A stretch of 64,000 nucleotides of DNA, from the NCBI RefSeq assembly GCF_963576675.1, contig NC_088911.1:80753256-80817255 (forward strand). Reading direction: 5' to 3'. Position numbers and translations under genes: made by a program. Of this stretch, positions 10,823-23,000 are shown in pieces; the stretch's first letter is position 1, and every line of letters begins with the position of its first letter. Under the pieces are notes generated by a model. That model was given only the letters and a program-made list of their open reading frames with translations. It was not told where the DNA came from and made no database searches. Source of the DNA: Euphorbia lathyris (lineage: Eukaryota > Streptophyta > Magnoliopsida > Malpighiales > Euphorbiaceae).

Positions 10823-13800
10823 CACTACAAAAAAATCATGATATTATGACTAATTCTGTTGTAACGAAAGTATTTTTGTCACGATAAATATGGTTATTGT
10901 GACAAAATAAATTATTTGTCACAATAATTAATCTAAATACAAAAGATTGTGATGAAATACTTATTTTGACAAAATGTTGTCACTATACGTATATTTTGGA
11001 ACGAAATCAATTTGTCACTACTATTTCGTAGCAATATATATGACATAATATTTTTGGGTTAAAATTGTAAACATATATGGAGACTATTATTTTGTCTCTA
11101 AAAAATTAATACTATTATGACAAAATAATTTTGTTACAACAACATATATCATCGATTTTTAATTTTATTATGATATTAGTGACTATGGCAAGAAATAGTG
11201 TGTGGTCACAATATGTTTCAAAATTATAACTATATATCTATTATTTTCTCTATTGGAAAAGAAAAGGAAAAGACGAAATTCATTAACAAAATGAAACCTA
11301 AATATAAAACAAGTGGATAACAGAAATTAAACTCATCTCTCTAGCGACGCCTCACTTTCCCCTTTCATATCAGAAACCCTATAACCAAACCCATCTCCCA
11401 CCTTTGCTTCTTCTCCGGCCACCAACTCTTGCCACCACTTCCTATTTCTACCTTCTTCCATTCTGTTTTCCCCTTGCTCTTTATCCTTATCCGTCTCTGT
11501 GAATATCAATTTCAGATCCGTAAATTTTCTGAAAGACCAACATTGTAGCTCTGTCAGCCATTGTTGATGTTATGGTGTCTAATTGAAGTCTCTACTCACT
11601 TCTTCATACCCAATAGAATTTCAGGTTTGTTAATGTAAATGTTATCCGTATGATTTGGGTATTTATAAATTGGGTTTTTTCAATTTATTGCTCTGGTCTG
11701 AGTAGGGTTTCAGATTTTTGCAATACGGTGCCATTTGAGAGAATGCTGCAATTAATTCTCCATCGTTTATAGAGTACCGCTCCCGAAGCTTATAGAGCTG
11801 CCAAGGCTGCTTCTTCCATACAGTAAACTCTCAAATTAGATAATGTTTTATGTTTTTCGTTATTTGAAATTTGGTTTTGTTTCCACCCTAAACTATTTTA
11901 ATTGAAATTGATATTTGTTGTATGTTGTAGACTCAGAAAAAAACTAGTGACAAATTTGGTTCAACGTTTATCCCTAGTTCAAGAAGTAGACGGCAATTTC
12001 TATATCAAGGTATGCAGCATGTTATTATTATTCAATATTTTGGGTACATTGACATTACTATTATTCAAAATTTTCTGGTAAATTTTCCTATTATATCTGT
12101 TGATCTTGTGTGCACTGTTATTGGTTTATGTGAATAAGGGGATGGTTTTGGTATGGCGGATGTACAAATGAATTTGATCCAGCAAATACTAACACCCGCA
12201 ACACTCGCCAATTCTAGATTGCATATCTTAATTTTCTGTAACATGTCATATGGTCTTGTTAATTTGATTGTGTCAAATGATAAGGTACTAAAATAGGTCT
12301 ATGGTTGTTAGGTAAGTATCAATTTAGGCTCCACGTAAAAAATAACACTAATATAGGCCTTTAAAAAAAGGTACCAATTTAGGCCTCGATAATGGAACGA
12401 AACACGACGTTGACATTACTCTGTTAAGTTCTATCGATTATACGTGGAGGGAGAAATCAAAACTTAACGGAGTAATAGAAATGACGTGTCCAATCTGTTC
12501 TCGAGACCTAAATTGATACTTCCCCCAAAACCATAGGCCTATTTTGGTAGCTTATCCCAATTTTTATTATAAAAACTTGTGTTTTTTCTAGTATTTTAAT
12601 TGTCATGAGCTGACATGAGAATGAGGAAATATTTTCTTGACAAGTTTAGACTAGGTCTAACAAAAAAATTGAAGTTTGATAACTCTGTTAAATGGTTTCT
12701 ATAGCCTGATATGAAAATTTGCTTTTAAAAGGATAGTCTGGCTCTGATTTATCAGTTACGAATTTACCACTTTGCTAAATATGACACAAAAATTACTCAA
12801 GTCAATTAGTTGTTTCAAGCATTGACTTTATGCAATTGTGAGATAGCTATTGATATTAAAGCAAGGTACTCTAATATATGTGATGCTATCTAGAAATAGA
12901 AATGAAGAATGAAATTATTTCTGCAGGGGGATGTGTTATATTATATATTTATATTCAGTTTGATAGTTCTCTAGCTGTAGGTGTAAAATTGGCAAAACAA
13001 ATGTGGTTTTTCAATTCAGCGTCAATGACCAATCCACACTAGCAAAATAATTGAATCCAGGCCTCCTGTATATGCAACCTCTTATTTAAGCGTAATTTTA
13101 TGTGTTATGATTATGAATTGTTTATGATGTTTCGTAGTTGTTTCTATTAGATTTTATATTTAGTTGATTCGTCAAGTAATCAAGGAAAAAAAGTTTCTAT
13201 TACTACTCACTATAGGAAACTTTCTGTACGGTCAATGATATCTTTTTTCTCCATGATGCTTTTCTCCAACTAAAAATCTTCAATCCTTTGTCATCCTGTG
13301 TTTATTGTACCATATATTTAAGATCATGAATTGTTATTTTTTTCTCAGTTGTGTGAGAAAACTGTTAGATTTTGTTCATCCTTTGGATATTTAACAATTT
13401 AGACAGCAGTTCATGTCTTCTGGATGTAGAAAATTTGTTATTAACTTATTAAAAAGCTTTCCTTGTATACTTATTAGATGGGTTATAGTTTACTTTTTTG
13501 TTGCTTTCAGGATGATCTCGAGGCACCAAGAGTATTCTAAATTGGAGCAGCAGCAACAATTTCGCAAAACTACTGTCTCAAAATTAAAGTTGGATATTAT
13601 TTTTAGATTTACTGTTTCTTATAAACATCTGGTGTTCTTCATTGTAATTAAATTAGTGGCTTTTCTATTGTTGATAATGTACATTTTTATATTGTGGATT
13701 AATAGAATATTGGATTGAGTCTTGAGATATGATATTATATTCATTAGCTTGATATATAAAATGAATAATTAAGTTTTAAAGCAAAAAACTTATGACGAGA

Positions 13801-14261
13801 ACATCTAACTTGTTAAAAAAAATCACACAATTGATGACGATGCACTAATCACAATATATTAAATAAATTGTAACAAATATTGCATTGGTCACATTTTAAT
13901 AATAAATTAATTGTAACAAATATTCTTTTGTCATATTAACAAATTTTGTCACAATAGGTATTAAACATTTGTCCAACCAACTAACATTTTGTGACTAATA
14001 TAATCTAGTAGCAACGAAATATAATCGATGTCGTGACTAATTATTGGTCACAATATATACCGCAAAGGTGACGAATGAAATTTTGTCTAAAATGAGCTTA
14101 ATAATGGAGACAAACTACAATTTCGTCACAAGAAACTTATTGAGACGAGCTTATTGCAACGAAGTTTGTGACAAAATATTTAGTCACTATATGTATATTG
14201 ACAAAATAAGTATATGTTCTGACGGAATTTTTCGTCACAACAAATCCTTTTTTTTGTAGTG
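10823..14261. mobile_element. Non-autonomous CACTA transposon 1
   Basis: The element begins CACTACAAAAAAAT and ends TTTTTTTTGTAGTG, with the 3-bp target duplication GTA on each side (10820-10822 and 14262-14264). These are hallmarks of the CACTA (En/Spm) superfamily. Both subterminal regions are packed with TTTGTCACAA-like motifs in both orientations, the usual transposase-binding layout. The matching empty site is visible near 54610 in the second satellite copy. No TNPA/TNPD-like frame was found, so it depends on a transposase from elsewhere. The central 11330-13730 looks gene-like. Confidence 0.9.
11330..13718 (+). other. Gene-like insert inside CACTA 1, possibly captured
   Basis: Between the subterminal repeats lies sequence with a different texture. 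A C+T-rich leader-like stretch at about 11335-11480 is followed by segments that look exonic with splice-like borders, for example a block beginning after TTGTAG near 11930 and ending before GTATGC near 12010. A 101-codon open frame at 13413-13718 has long hydrophobic runs but no recognisable domain and could be chance. This may be a captured host gene fragment, or a decayed element gene. I assign no product. Confidence 0.3.
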
Positions 14262-14264
14262 GTA

Positions 14265-14592
14265 AATTATATCTAAAAATAAAATATTTACGTAAAGTTC
14301 AAAGGTTTTATGTAAAACTCTAATTTTCACAATGGTTGTGGATTTTTCTCGTAAAGTAAAAGGGTTACGTAAATTTAGTCAAACCTTACGTAAATTATGT
14401 CTAAAAATAAAAGTTTTACGTAAAATTCATAGGCTTTACGTAAAACTCTATTTTCACAAGGTTTGTGAATTTTTTCCCCCCTAAAATAAAAAGATTACGT
14501 AATTTAGTCAAACTATACATAATTATATCTAAAAATAAAAGATTTGCGTTAATTTCAAAGGTTTCATGTAAAACTCTATTTTCACAAGGTTT
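14265..14592 (+). repeat. TTACGTAA satellite, right block
   Basis: This continues the satellite of 6811-10819 after the CACTA insertion. The last monomers are more degenerate and stop at about 14592, where non-repetitive element sequence begins. That sequence (14593-15209) is A+T-rich with no gene visible. Confidence 0.8.
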
Positions 14593-15576
14593 CTATTTAA
14601 CGTTCATAATTTGCTTTTTACGTAAATAAAATCTAACAATAGAGGATAAGTTCAGTTTTGCCTGAAACTTGATTTTTCGCAAAGTTGGTGGATTTACATG
14701 AATTACTTCTGATAATATAGGATTTAAATTTCACATGAAATTAATGATTTTTTTGGATAATAATAAATACTAATAATTTACTAAAATTAAGTATGATTTC
14801 ATGTGAATAATGTGTAAACTGAATTATTTTTGGTAAAATTTAAAGGTTTTAAGTGATTTTTTCCATAATTAGTGATTTCACTTTTTGGTTTTATACTTTT
14901 GAAGCTAGTTTATGAATTTTTGCCAACATTAGTAATTTTTTTTCTTTTAACAGTTTAAGCCAATTTGTGAGTGGGATGAGAATAACAACCTATCAAACGC
15001 CAATAAAAAAAAATCGAAGCATTAGTGGGGAAGGAAAAGTAATTGAGGAAGGAGGTTAGTTAAAAAAAAATTGTAACCGGATGAAACAGTTACCAATTTA
15101 AAACTAATTGAATCCATCATTACTATATTTTATTCTAGTATCAAATCAATGGTGATCACAGCAACGTAAATTTTACTTTGTTTACAACAAAGTAACAGTA
15201 GCCCACACCCTATAATTACATATCGAGTAATTGATCGCCTATAAATTTATCATTCCTAGGTTGTTATTGGTAAGATATATAGGAATAAAAGATAGAAATA
15301 AGGTTTAACTATGAAGTTTTAATTTTTTTTAAATGACTCGTCGATGAACAACGATTGTTTCATTAAGTTGAACCTCGGCTCATCTAATGTCCTGGTTCTG
15401 CCACTACTGCTATATAATAGAAAATTTGAATGAACTAACTTGACAATTATTAAACTGTCATATCAGACATTTCCAAACATATTAATTTGTCGATAAACTG
15501 AAGTAGTTTTGCACATTTTTGTGGTTATTATTTCTAACTATATTAGTAACATAGTAAACATTTTAGACACTTTGAC

Positions 15577-15612
<36 letters not shown>

Positions 15613-15857
15613 GGAATGGTTAAGAAGCAAACGGAGAAGAGAATTTGACGAAGGGAAAATCAATCAGTGACAGGTCTCACTACACTGATAAACAGGTTGA
15701 AAGAGAACGGTGGAGATCGGCAACAAGACTTCATCAGCAGCGGCAATCTGAGTGAGGCAATCGGAGTGACGGAAAATGGAGGAGGGAGATGGAGAACGTG
15801 TTTTGCCGTGAAAGAGAGTTTTTATTTGATGAGCTGTTATAAGTGAAGGACAGGTGT

Positions 15858-18800
15858 CACTACAACAAATCATCACTTGCGCCACGATTAGAATCGTGGC
15901 ACAAGTGTGATATTTCTGTGGCTATACTATTTAGCCACGAGAATTCAAGGTAGCTACTCCCGTGGCGCAAGTGAGCGTGGCTAGGTAGTTGCCACGGAAA
16001 ATCATGGTTGTGGCTTAAATTGATTTTTATGCCACGAAAAAATCCGTGGCTAATCATATCCATTTGCCACAGGAAAAATCGTAGCAAAATTAAAATACTC
16101 GTGGCAAAACAAAGCAGCCTGTCGTAATTCATCCTAGCTAGCCACGGACATAACCGTAGCAAAAAATAGAATATTTTTGGCTAGAAACCTTATTGAGCCA
16201 CAAGTATAACCGTAGCAAAGATAAAACACTTGTGGCTAGAAATCTTGCTTAGCCACAAATATAATCATGGCAAACTTCTTCTTTTTTCTTTGTAATTCGT
16301 GTTGGCCATATTTAACCCAATTTAAACTGTGAAAAAAAATTAATAGATTCAAATATGAAACAAGTCGAGGCATAGAATTTATTGGTGTCATTAGATCTAT
16401 TTATATACATATTGAATATTGTGCAATTGACATCTGAATCAAATACTTTATATCCCCATAATATAAATATTTACAGTAAAAATATATATCTATCAAATAA
16501 AATACAATATCCAATCTCTTATAACTTCTATAAATATTGATCACGTTAACAACATTCATTTGTTGCGGATGGAGATACTAGCTCTTCGAACTTCTTTTTA
16601 CCTGCAATACTAAGAAAATATGCTATACATTGTAGTAATTTATACAAAAACGACAAAGAAGCACAACATGATCACAAAATACTATGAATTCGCAAAGGCT
16701 AAACCAAACTATCATACTTTTCACCTTCTATGCTCTATTAAAAAGATAACATATAGTTGTATATTATACTGAAAACCACGTAGCACAACCAACAATTGAC
16801 TAAGAAGTTATAGTACAGACCACTTCCATAGACTCAACATTGCTTGTATGCATGAATAATAACATTGTACGATATGCCCAAAAGTTGTATGGAAAATAAA
16901 CAAGATAAGCATACAAGTCTACAATTTCAGAAGTAGAGTAATTGATCCACTTTTCAATTAATCAAATAATAATTCAATATAATTGAAATTACACCAAGAT
17001 AAGGCTTCAAATTTTTTGGAATTGGATATTAATTGTGAGTTCATATCATCATCACTGATTAAAAAATCCCATATTGAAAGATCAAGCCAACTAATTAGCA
17101 CATAATAGGGAGCTAAAAATCTTCCAGCAATAACTAAATCCTCTGGTTTCTCCATGAAAACAGAGAAGTCAAAAAAGAACAAAGCTCTAGTAACCAATCG
17201 TCTAATAATACCACATTGTTATCATGATATTCCTTTTTATATTTCTATCTTTCAATACTTTCAATGAAAGAAAAGCAAAAAGGTATTAAACTTACTAGCT
17301 TTATGTGGTGTGATGCCTCAAAGGAATTGTCTGCTCCATCTTCCTCAATGCTTTTCTTTAGCGTTTCTTTTTAGGTTGAAAATATTGACCAACTAAACCC
17401 AAAATAATAAATCCAAAAACAAAAGCAATTTAAGTTCAAGACTTGATTTTACATTGTAATTACTTTCAAAACACAAACTTGGTTAAAATTGACATTTTTA
17501 ACCAATGCATAACCCACAAATAATTGCAATAAGCAAAAAATTAGAAAAATGAACTAAATAAGAAAAAGAATAACAATTATAACTAACAGAAGATGATATG
17601 CATAATAAGCACAAAATGAGGATAGATAGGAGAAACCTTAATGACAATTCAGAGATTAAGGGAGAGAATGAAGGTTCTGATTGAGCAGAAGAACAAAGCC
17701 ATTGAGCCTGAAATAAAATGATCTCTTTCACTCATAAAATTACTTTGATTCCACTTTATCAGATAAAATAACATAAAAAAAGACAGTCTTACAGAAAGTT
17801 AGATTGTAGTTGACAATTAGAAGCATGCATCAAGTATCCCCAAATTAGAAGGCCATCATCGCCTTATAAAAGCATTACTAGTCTTTTGTGGAAACAACAT
17901 GCAGCAAATGTTATAAAAAAAAAAGTATAAGCTTTATACTCACCAAGATTCCAATAAAAGTTTGAACTTGATATCAGAATATAAATCTATCAAATATAAA
18001 AAGTGAAAGAAAGAACTCACTGAAAGTACCAAGATAAATGTCCTTGTTTCCAGTGACTCTGCCTATCCTTGCTTGACATCTTCAATGCAGGTGATGTCTC
18101 CATAACATAGATATATGACAGTTAGAACAATGAGCTAACTTTATACTATTAAGAAGGGGCTTCTTGTGAAACCATGCAATAAGATTAATGAAAACCTTAT
18201 TACTCCTCTATAAATTGAATCACTCCTAGAGAACCAAATGTTTTACTCCATAGAAATAGGGAAAAAATCAATTAATTAACTAACCATTCTCGTAATTAAG
18301 CAAAAAAATTGTCTTTACCGTCTTAAATGATTAACTTATTCCCGACGGCTCATCTATTCTTCATCTCTTCAGCTCATCCTGATATTTTTCCAGCTAAACA
18401 AAACGAAAACTAAGATTAAGATATATCTCGAGAAAGATTATACTAATTCATGAAAGGGGTTTCAAAATTTACAAGAAAATTAATGTGGGTGGAAGGGCCC
18501 CAGTACTTGAGGGCAGCAAGATCATATGTCCTTGCAGCTTTCTCTTCCATATCATATCAATGTGGCAATAGTCCAAAGGGTAAAAACTGAAATTAGAATA
18601 AGAATAAGGTGATTCAAGGTAATTATTTTATGAAAGATAGAGAAAAAAACCCAAGATAAACTGTTACATATAAAAAGATGAAATAACATCAACCATAATT
18701 GATTTTACACACAGTTAACATATATAGGGAATCCCTTTCTTTATATTCATAATGAATTTAAACATCCATATAATGAAAAAAACAGAAGCAGAGAAGGAAT

Positions 18801-20090
18801 CAATGAATTGCAGAATGAAGTATTAGTAAAATTAACATGAAATTAAGGAACTCAGCATTATGACAAAACGAAACTGGTTTGAAGTGCAATAGCTAATTAA
18901 TGGATAATTAAATACCAGGCGTCATAGTTTGAAACAACAAACATAATATAACAAATTGGAAACTGGATTATATGAATTACCTCGAAAATGTGCAGTGTGG
19001 AAGCGACAAGCGTGAGGGTGATTTAGGGAAGGGTAAAATCGGGTTTGCAGTTCTTACATGTTCTGAGGGTTAGTTGCCGCTTGAGGATCCAATTGCAAGA
19101 AATCATTACGAATATAGGGTTTGAATCACAGTCGGTGGCCGACGGAACTCAAGATAAGAGAAGCATGCGTTTCGGAGAAGGACAAACAAACGAATCAGTG
19201 TACAATCGAAGGCCATCCGACACTTGAGAGCCAAAGAGTAGAGGGGGAATGGAGTTTGAAGAGGGAAATTTCTCAAAAATAGAAGCGGGAAAGAAAAACT
19301 GTTTGGAAATAATAGAGGGGGGAAGTTGAAGGGATAAGGATTGCAAGTGCTGAAGGCATGTAATTGGATTTTAAAAGGTTAGGACGAAATCCAGTAATAA
19401 ATATTAAAATTTTCATCAATTTAAAACTTTATAATTTGTATACACTTAATTAATAAAATAATACTTTACAAATGTTGATTTAGCTAATTTTTCAAATGGG
19501 GCGTAGCCCCTCGTAGTTTACCAAAAAAAAGCTAATTTTTCAAAGATAGTATAACTTTCTTCTATTTTTATTAAATGCAATAATTTTGATAAGTTTTGTT
19601 TTAATTAATTAGATATTGTAATTAAAAAACTAATCATTCAAAACTTTGTAAGTATTTATTTTCGTGTTAATTTTGTGTTTAGTGGTTTGATACAAACACG
19701 ACTTCAAAATATCGTGTCATTTTCAGATTAATCCAAACGAATTTTTGTAGTTTCCCTCCACATAGAAAAAATGCAACAAATTAACATATTAAAATTAAAT
19801 TTAGAACAATTTTTATAAAATAAATTACATGTGGTATAAGTAATTTTATGCCACGAGTAATTTTTTTTTCCGTGGCATAAATAGATTTAGCCACGGAAAA
19901 AAAATACTGTAGCAAAATTCATGGCATAAGTATATGTTTGCCACAGAAAAAAATTACCCGTGGCATAAATACAACAAGTGGTCATAAGTTTGTAGTGGAA
20001 TCTATTTTTTCCGTGGCTAAATTAAAATATGCCACGAAATTTGAATTCACGTGGCATAATTCGTGGCACAAGTAATGATTTGTTGTAGTG
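15858..20090. mobile_element. Non-autonomous CACTA transposon 2
   Basis: The element begins CACTACAACAAATCATCACT and ends with the inverted counterpart AATGATTTGTTGTAGTG, giving about 30 bp of inverted repeat. It is flanked by the 3-bp duplication TGT (15855-15857 and 20091-20093). The insertion site GGTGTCAATTAG is intact in other units (for example near 56165). Subterminal regions (15858-16270 and 19850-20090) are crowded with GCCACG and CGTGGC in both orientations, unlike CACTA 1, so it responds to a different transposase lineage. No transposase frame is present. The interior, 16300-19800, is A+T-rich with gene-like patches. Confidence 0.9.
18960..19370 (-). other. Exon-like patch inside CACTA 2
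   Basis: Read on the minus strand from about 19370 to 18960, the sequence is C+T-rich and more balanced in base composition than its surroundings. It ends with CATTTTCGAG followed by GTAATTC, a plausible 5' splice site. A 65-codon frame (19346-19149) has no recognisable domain. It resembles the first exon of a gene, either an element gene reduced to remnants or a captured host leader. Low confidence. Confidence 0.25.
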
Positions 20091-20922
20091 TGTCCATTAG
20101 TATATGGAAGGTTCTTTTAGTGAGTTGTAGGACCAGGACCTTCCTATAAACTCCCCACCTAATATAGGATCATTATATATGATCAAACGGGGGGCAATCA
20201 TAACTTGATACAGAGACTACATAATAACTATAAATCTAGCCATGCTTTTTGTCATTGTATATGGTCAAACGATGGGTAATCATGACTCGATATAAACGTA
20301 TTAAATAGAAAAAAAAAACTATGAGTTATGCTTAAATATTAGAAGATGAAAAAAGTATTTCATTGTGGTATTAATACCAAACCACTTCAAAAAAAAAAAC
20401 TCTAATGTCATTTGCCTTTATAAAAAGGGTCAAATATATGAATATCATAATTAAGTACAAAATTACAACTAAGTCATATCACTAAATTTAATTCTTAATA
20501 TGTCATTATTCTCACTATGTATTATGATTTTATACCATAATTTAAAAATTATAGACTCAAATTCAGAAATTATAAACCTTAGAAAATATATTCTAGACTT
20601 CTAATTTATAAACACTAATCCTTAAAATATATTAAAAGTACTAATTTTACTAGTTTGATATAATCCAAAATTATAACTTGTCATAGTTGTAAATAGTTTT
20701 TAAAATATGAATTTTCTGGGTAATTTTCCCTTATAAAAATGTCATTAACCACATTCAATTCACTCTTAAACAAATTGATTTTTCCAATTTTTTTCTTACT
20801 ATTAACTCTTCCAATTCTTTTCTTAAAAAAAAACCCTTCCAAATCTTGTCTTTTGTTCTATAATATCACTAACAATTTTTACATTTAAAAAAATAATAAC
20901 TAACAATTTATAAAAAAAAGAA

Positions 20923-21503
20923 GAGTTAAGATGCAAAAATACCCCTAACGTTTTGGGCCAGGAGCAATTTTATCCCTGACGTCTAAAATGGTGCAATTTT
21001 ACCCCTAACGTTGGAAGTCAAAAGCAATTTTACCCCTAACGTTGGAAGTCAGGAGCAATTTTACCCCTAACGTTAATAAATTGGGTCGATTTGAGAAATA
21101 ATTCATCAAACTGTCTTCTCGCTCATGAATCTTGTTATCTACACTTCATATGTGTGTTATTTTATCAGTAACAAATCACAAACATTCATTGGAATGTGAA
21201 AAAAATAAAAAAATATACTGTCTTTTTTGTACGGATTAGATAAAAAAAATTCTAAAAATCCACCGAATTTATAAATATTAATCTCAAATTCTATTATTAA
21301 ATTATAAAAAATATGAAATCCTTTTTTTAGACGAATTATTATGCAATTGGTGCAGAATAATGAATAAAAATATCTGTATTTTATAATAGTGTCTGAAATT
21401 GACCCAATTTATCAACGTTAGGGGTAAAATTGCACCATTTTAGACGTTAGGGGTAAAATTGCTCCTAGCCCAAAACATTAGGGATATTTTTGCACCTTAA
21501 CCC
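20923..21503. mobile_element. Mutator-like MITE, unit 2 copy
   Basis: This is the same 581-bp element as in unit 1, with inverted ends GAGTTAAG and CTTAACCC and AAAAAAGAA on both sides. Confidence 0.8.
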
Positions 21504-22401
21504 AAAAAAGAATTATCATTTTTCTAAGAGCATGCCACATCATCAAAATCCCATCAAATCCAATTACCTTTTTTTTTCTTACGATTAAACTCTTCCAATT
21601 CATACCTTTTGTTCTATAATATCACTAACAATTTTTACATTTAAAAAAAATGTTCTGTTTGTAAGAGCATGCAACATCATCAAAATGGCATCTAAAATTC
21701 TCTTCTAATCTTCTTTCTGTTTCTGTTATTATATGTAATATAGATTTCATGATTTATATAATCTGCACTTATATGTTGTTTGATAGAAATAAAAATTAAG
21801 TGCTGAAAAAATATAAAATTAAATACCGAATATAAACAATTAGTTGATAATACAAACACACGTGAATTACCTTAAAAAAATCACATTTAAATTAAATAAG
21901 TGCTTAATTTTTAATTTAAATGATTAGATGAGTTATCAAACAAGATATTGGCCTAAAATTTCAATTGCGTTTAATAACCCTATGTTCTTATCTAATTGAT
22001 TCAATAACATGTCCAGTTACATTCAATATCTCCATAATCTCGTCTAATTTCATTGGATAACCCAAAAATTCAACTGTCCCGTGAACTTTCAAAATTTCCT
22101 AATTTGTTGTCTATTTATCACATTCTTTTGATACGTGACGATCATTTTGAGACATGACGGAGCGTGTCTTCCATTTTCAGCATGCAACAAATTTATTAAG
22201 AATTATGAGGTTATTAGATACAATATGTGGGATCATTTGTAACTTTTAGAAATTCAGATGTTGCCCCTATACTCCAAAACTTTCCCTCCACTCTGAACTT
22301 TTTATTTGATGAGTCATATCCTCTGCACATAATAATTAAGATATTATATTTGCCATTTTATACAACTTAGCACATGACCTGTGTATGGTAACCAAATTAG
22401 C

Positions 22402-22408
22402 TATAAAT
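22402..22408 (+). promoter_or_regulatory. TATA box of copy 2
   Basis: TATAAAT lies 83 bp upstream of the ATG, followed by a C+T-rich leader identical to that of copy 1. Confidence 0.65.
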
Positions 22409-22484
22409 TACACCCCTCTTCTCTCTTGCCCTCTCTTCAGATTATCAAAAAAAGACACAAATTCAATTTTCAAACCCTGAATCT

Positions 22485-23000
22485 ATGGCTGGATATGGGT
22501 GGAATTCCAACAATCTTCCTACAAGCACGTACGCTGGCGCTCCACAAATCGCCTGTCGAATTTGTAACCAGGTTTTTGTGAGCACTGAAGCTTTTCTTCA
22601 TCACATCGAAATTCACATGTCTACGGATCATGATGGTTCTTCTGTTTCTGCCTCCAGAAGGATGCAGCAGCCACCACCATCTCTTAATGCTTCCGGTGGT
22701 GGCTTGAGCGGTCTCTCCGGTCAAAGAAACAACTTCAGTTTTCCCATTCCAAATGTTTACAGTACTATGTTTAATCCGACTCCTAATCAGTTTATTCATC
22801 CCCGGGCAGCCCCACAAATGTACTCTTCTTTTCCAACTGTGAGGAACAACTACGGGTTTGGGTCACAAAGTTTCCCTATCCCTTTTCAGGCTCCGAGGAA
22901 ATTCACCAAGCCATTTCTTCAGCAGCTGGAGAAACCCTTGATCCCTATTTCTGATTCTGATTCCGAGTTTGAAGTGCTAGACTTGAACTTGAAGCTGTAG
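22485..23000 (+). CDS. C2H2 zinc-finger EAR repressor, copy 2, intact
   Basis: An intact 171-residue single-exon protein. It has one C2H2 finger at residues 24-44 (C24, C27, H40, H44), an S/P/N-rich middle, acidic SDSDSEFEV, and the C-terminal EAR motif LDLNLKL as the last seven residues. The architecture, one finger plus terminal EAR, recalls SUPERMAN-type plant repressors, but the QALGGH signature is absent, so I do not place it in that family. It differs from copy 7 at a few linker residues (G in GLSGLSG, T in NPTPN, S in MYSSF). The start is supported by the conserved TATA spacing and leader. It probably acts in the nucleus. Target genes are unknown. Confidence 0.85.
   Translation: MAGYGWNSNNLPTSTYAGAPQIACRICNQVFVSTEAFLHHIEIHMSTDHDGSSVSASRRMQQPPPSLNASGGGLSGLSGQRNNFSFPIPNVYSTMFNPTPNQFIHPRAAPQMYSSFPTVRNNYGFGSQSFPIPFQAPRKFTKPFLQQLEKPLIPISDSDSEFEVLDLNLKL

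Larger units (their letters stand above)
6380..15209. mobile_element. Mutator-like non-autonomous element carrying a satellite
   Basis: The element interrupts unit 1 at CTATAATTAC, which is repeated on both sides (6370-6379 and 15210-15219), a 9-10 bp target duplication. Its ends are imperfect inverted repeats of about 36 bp starting GGT. They share CTAYKGYTACTTTGTTG followed by AAACAAAGTA, and this inner part is itself nearly palindromic. The inside holds a short A+T-rich left part (6420-6810), a long TTACGTAA satellite, a nested CACTA element and a 600-bp non-repetitive right part (14600-15209). There is no transposase frame, so it is non-autonomous. A truncated copy lies at 52106-55528. 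Confidence 0.75.
2745..20922 (+). repeat. Array unit 1, enlarged by three transposons
   Basis: The unit runs from its MITE to the next MITE and is about 18.2 kb instead of about 5.1 kb. The excess is a Mutator-like satellite element (6380-15209, with a nested CACTA element) and a second CACTA element (15858-20090). Without these it matches units 2, 4 and 7 throughout. Stretches 3335-4230, 4935-6370 and 20094-20922 hold only unit sequence with no other gene. Confidence 0.85.

Noticed and set aside
22470..22817. Antisense frame of 109-115 codons opposite each zinc-finger gene
   Set aside because: It is the shadow of the real gene on the other strand, with no domain, promoter or polyA evidence of its own.
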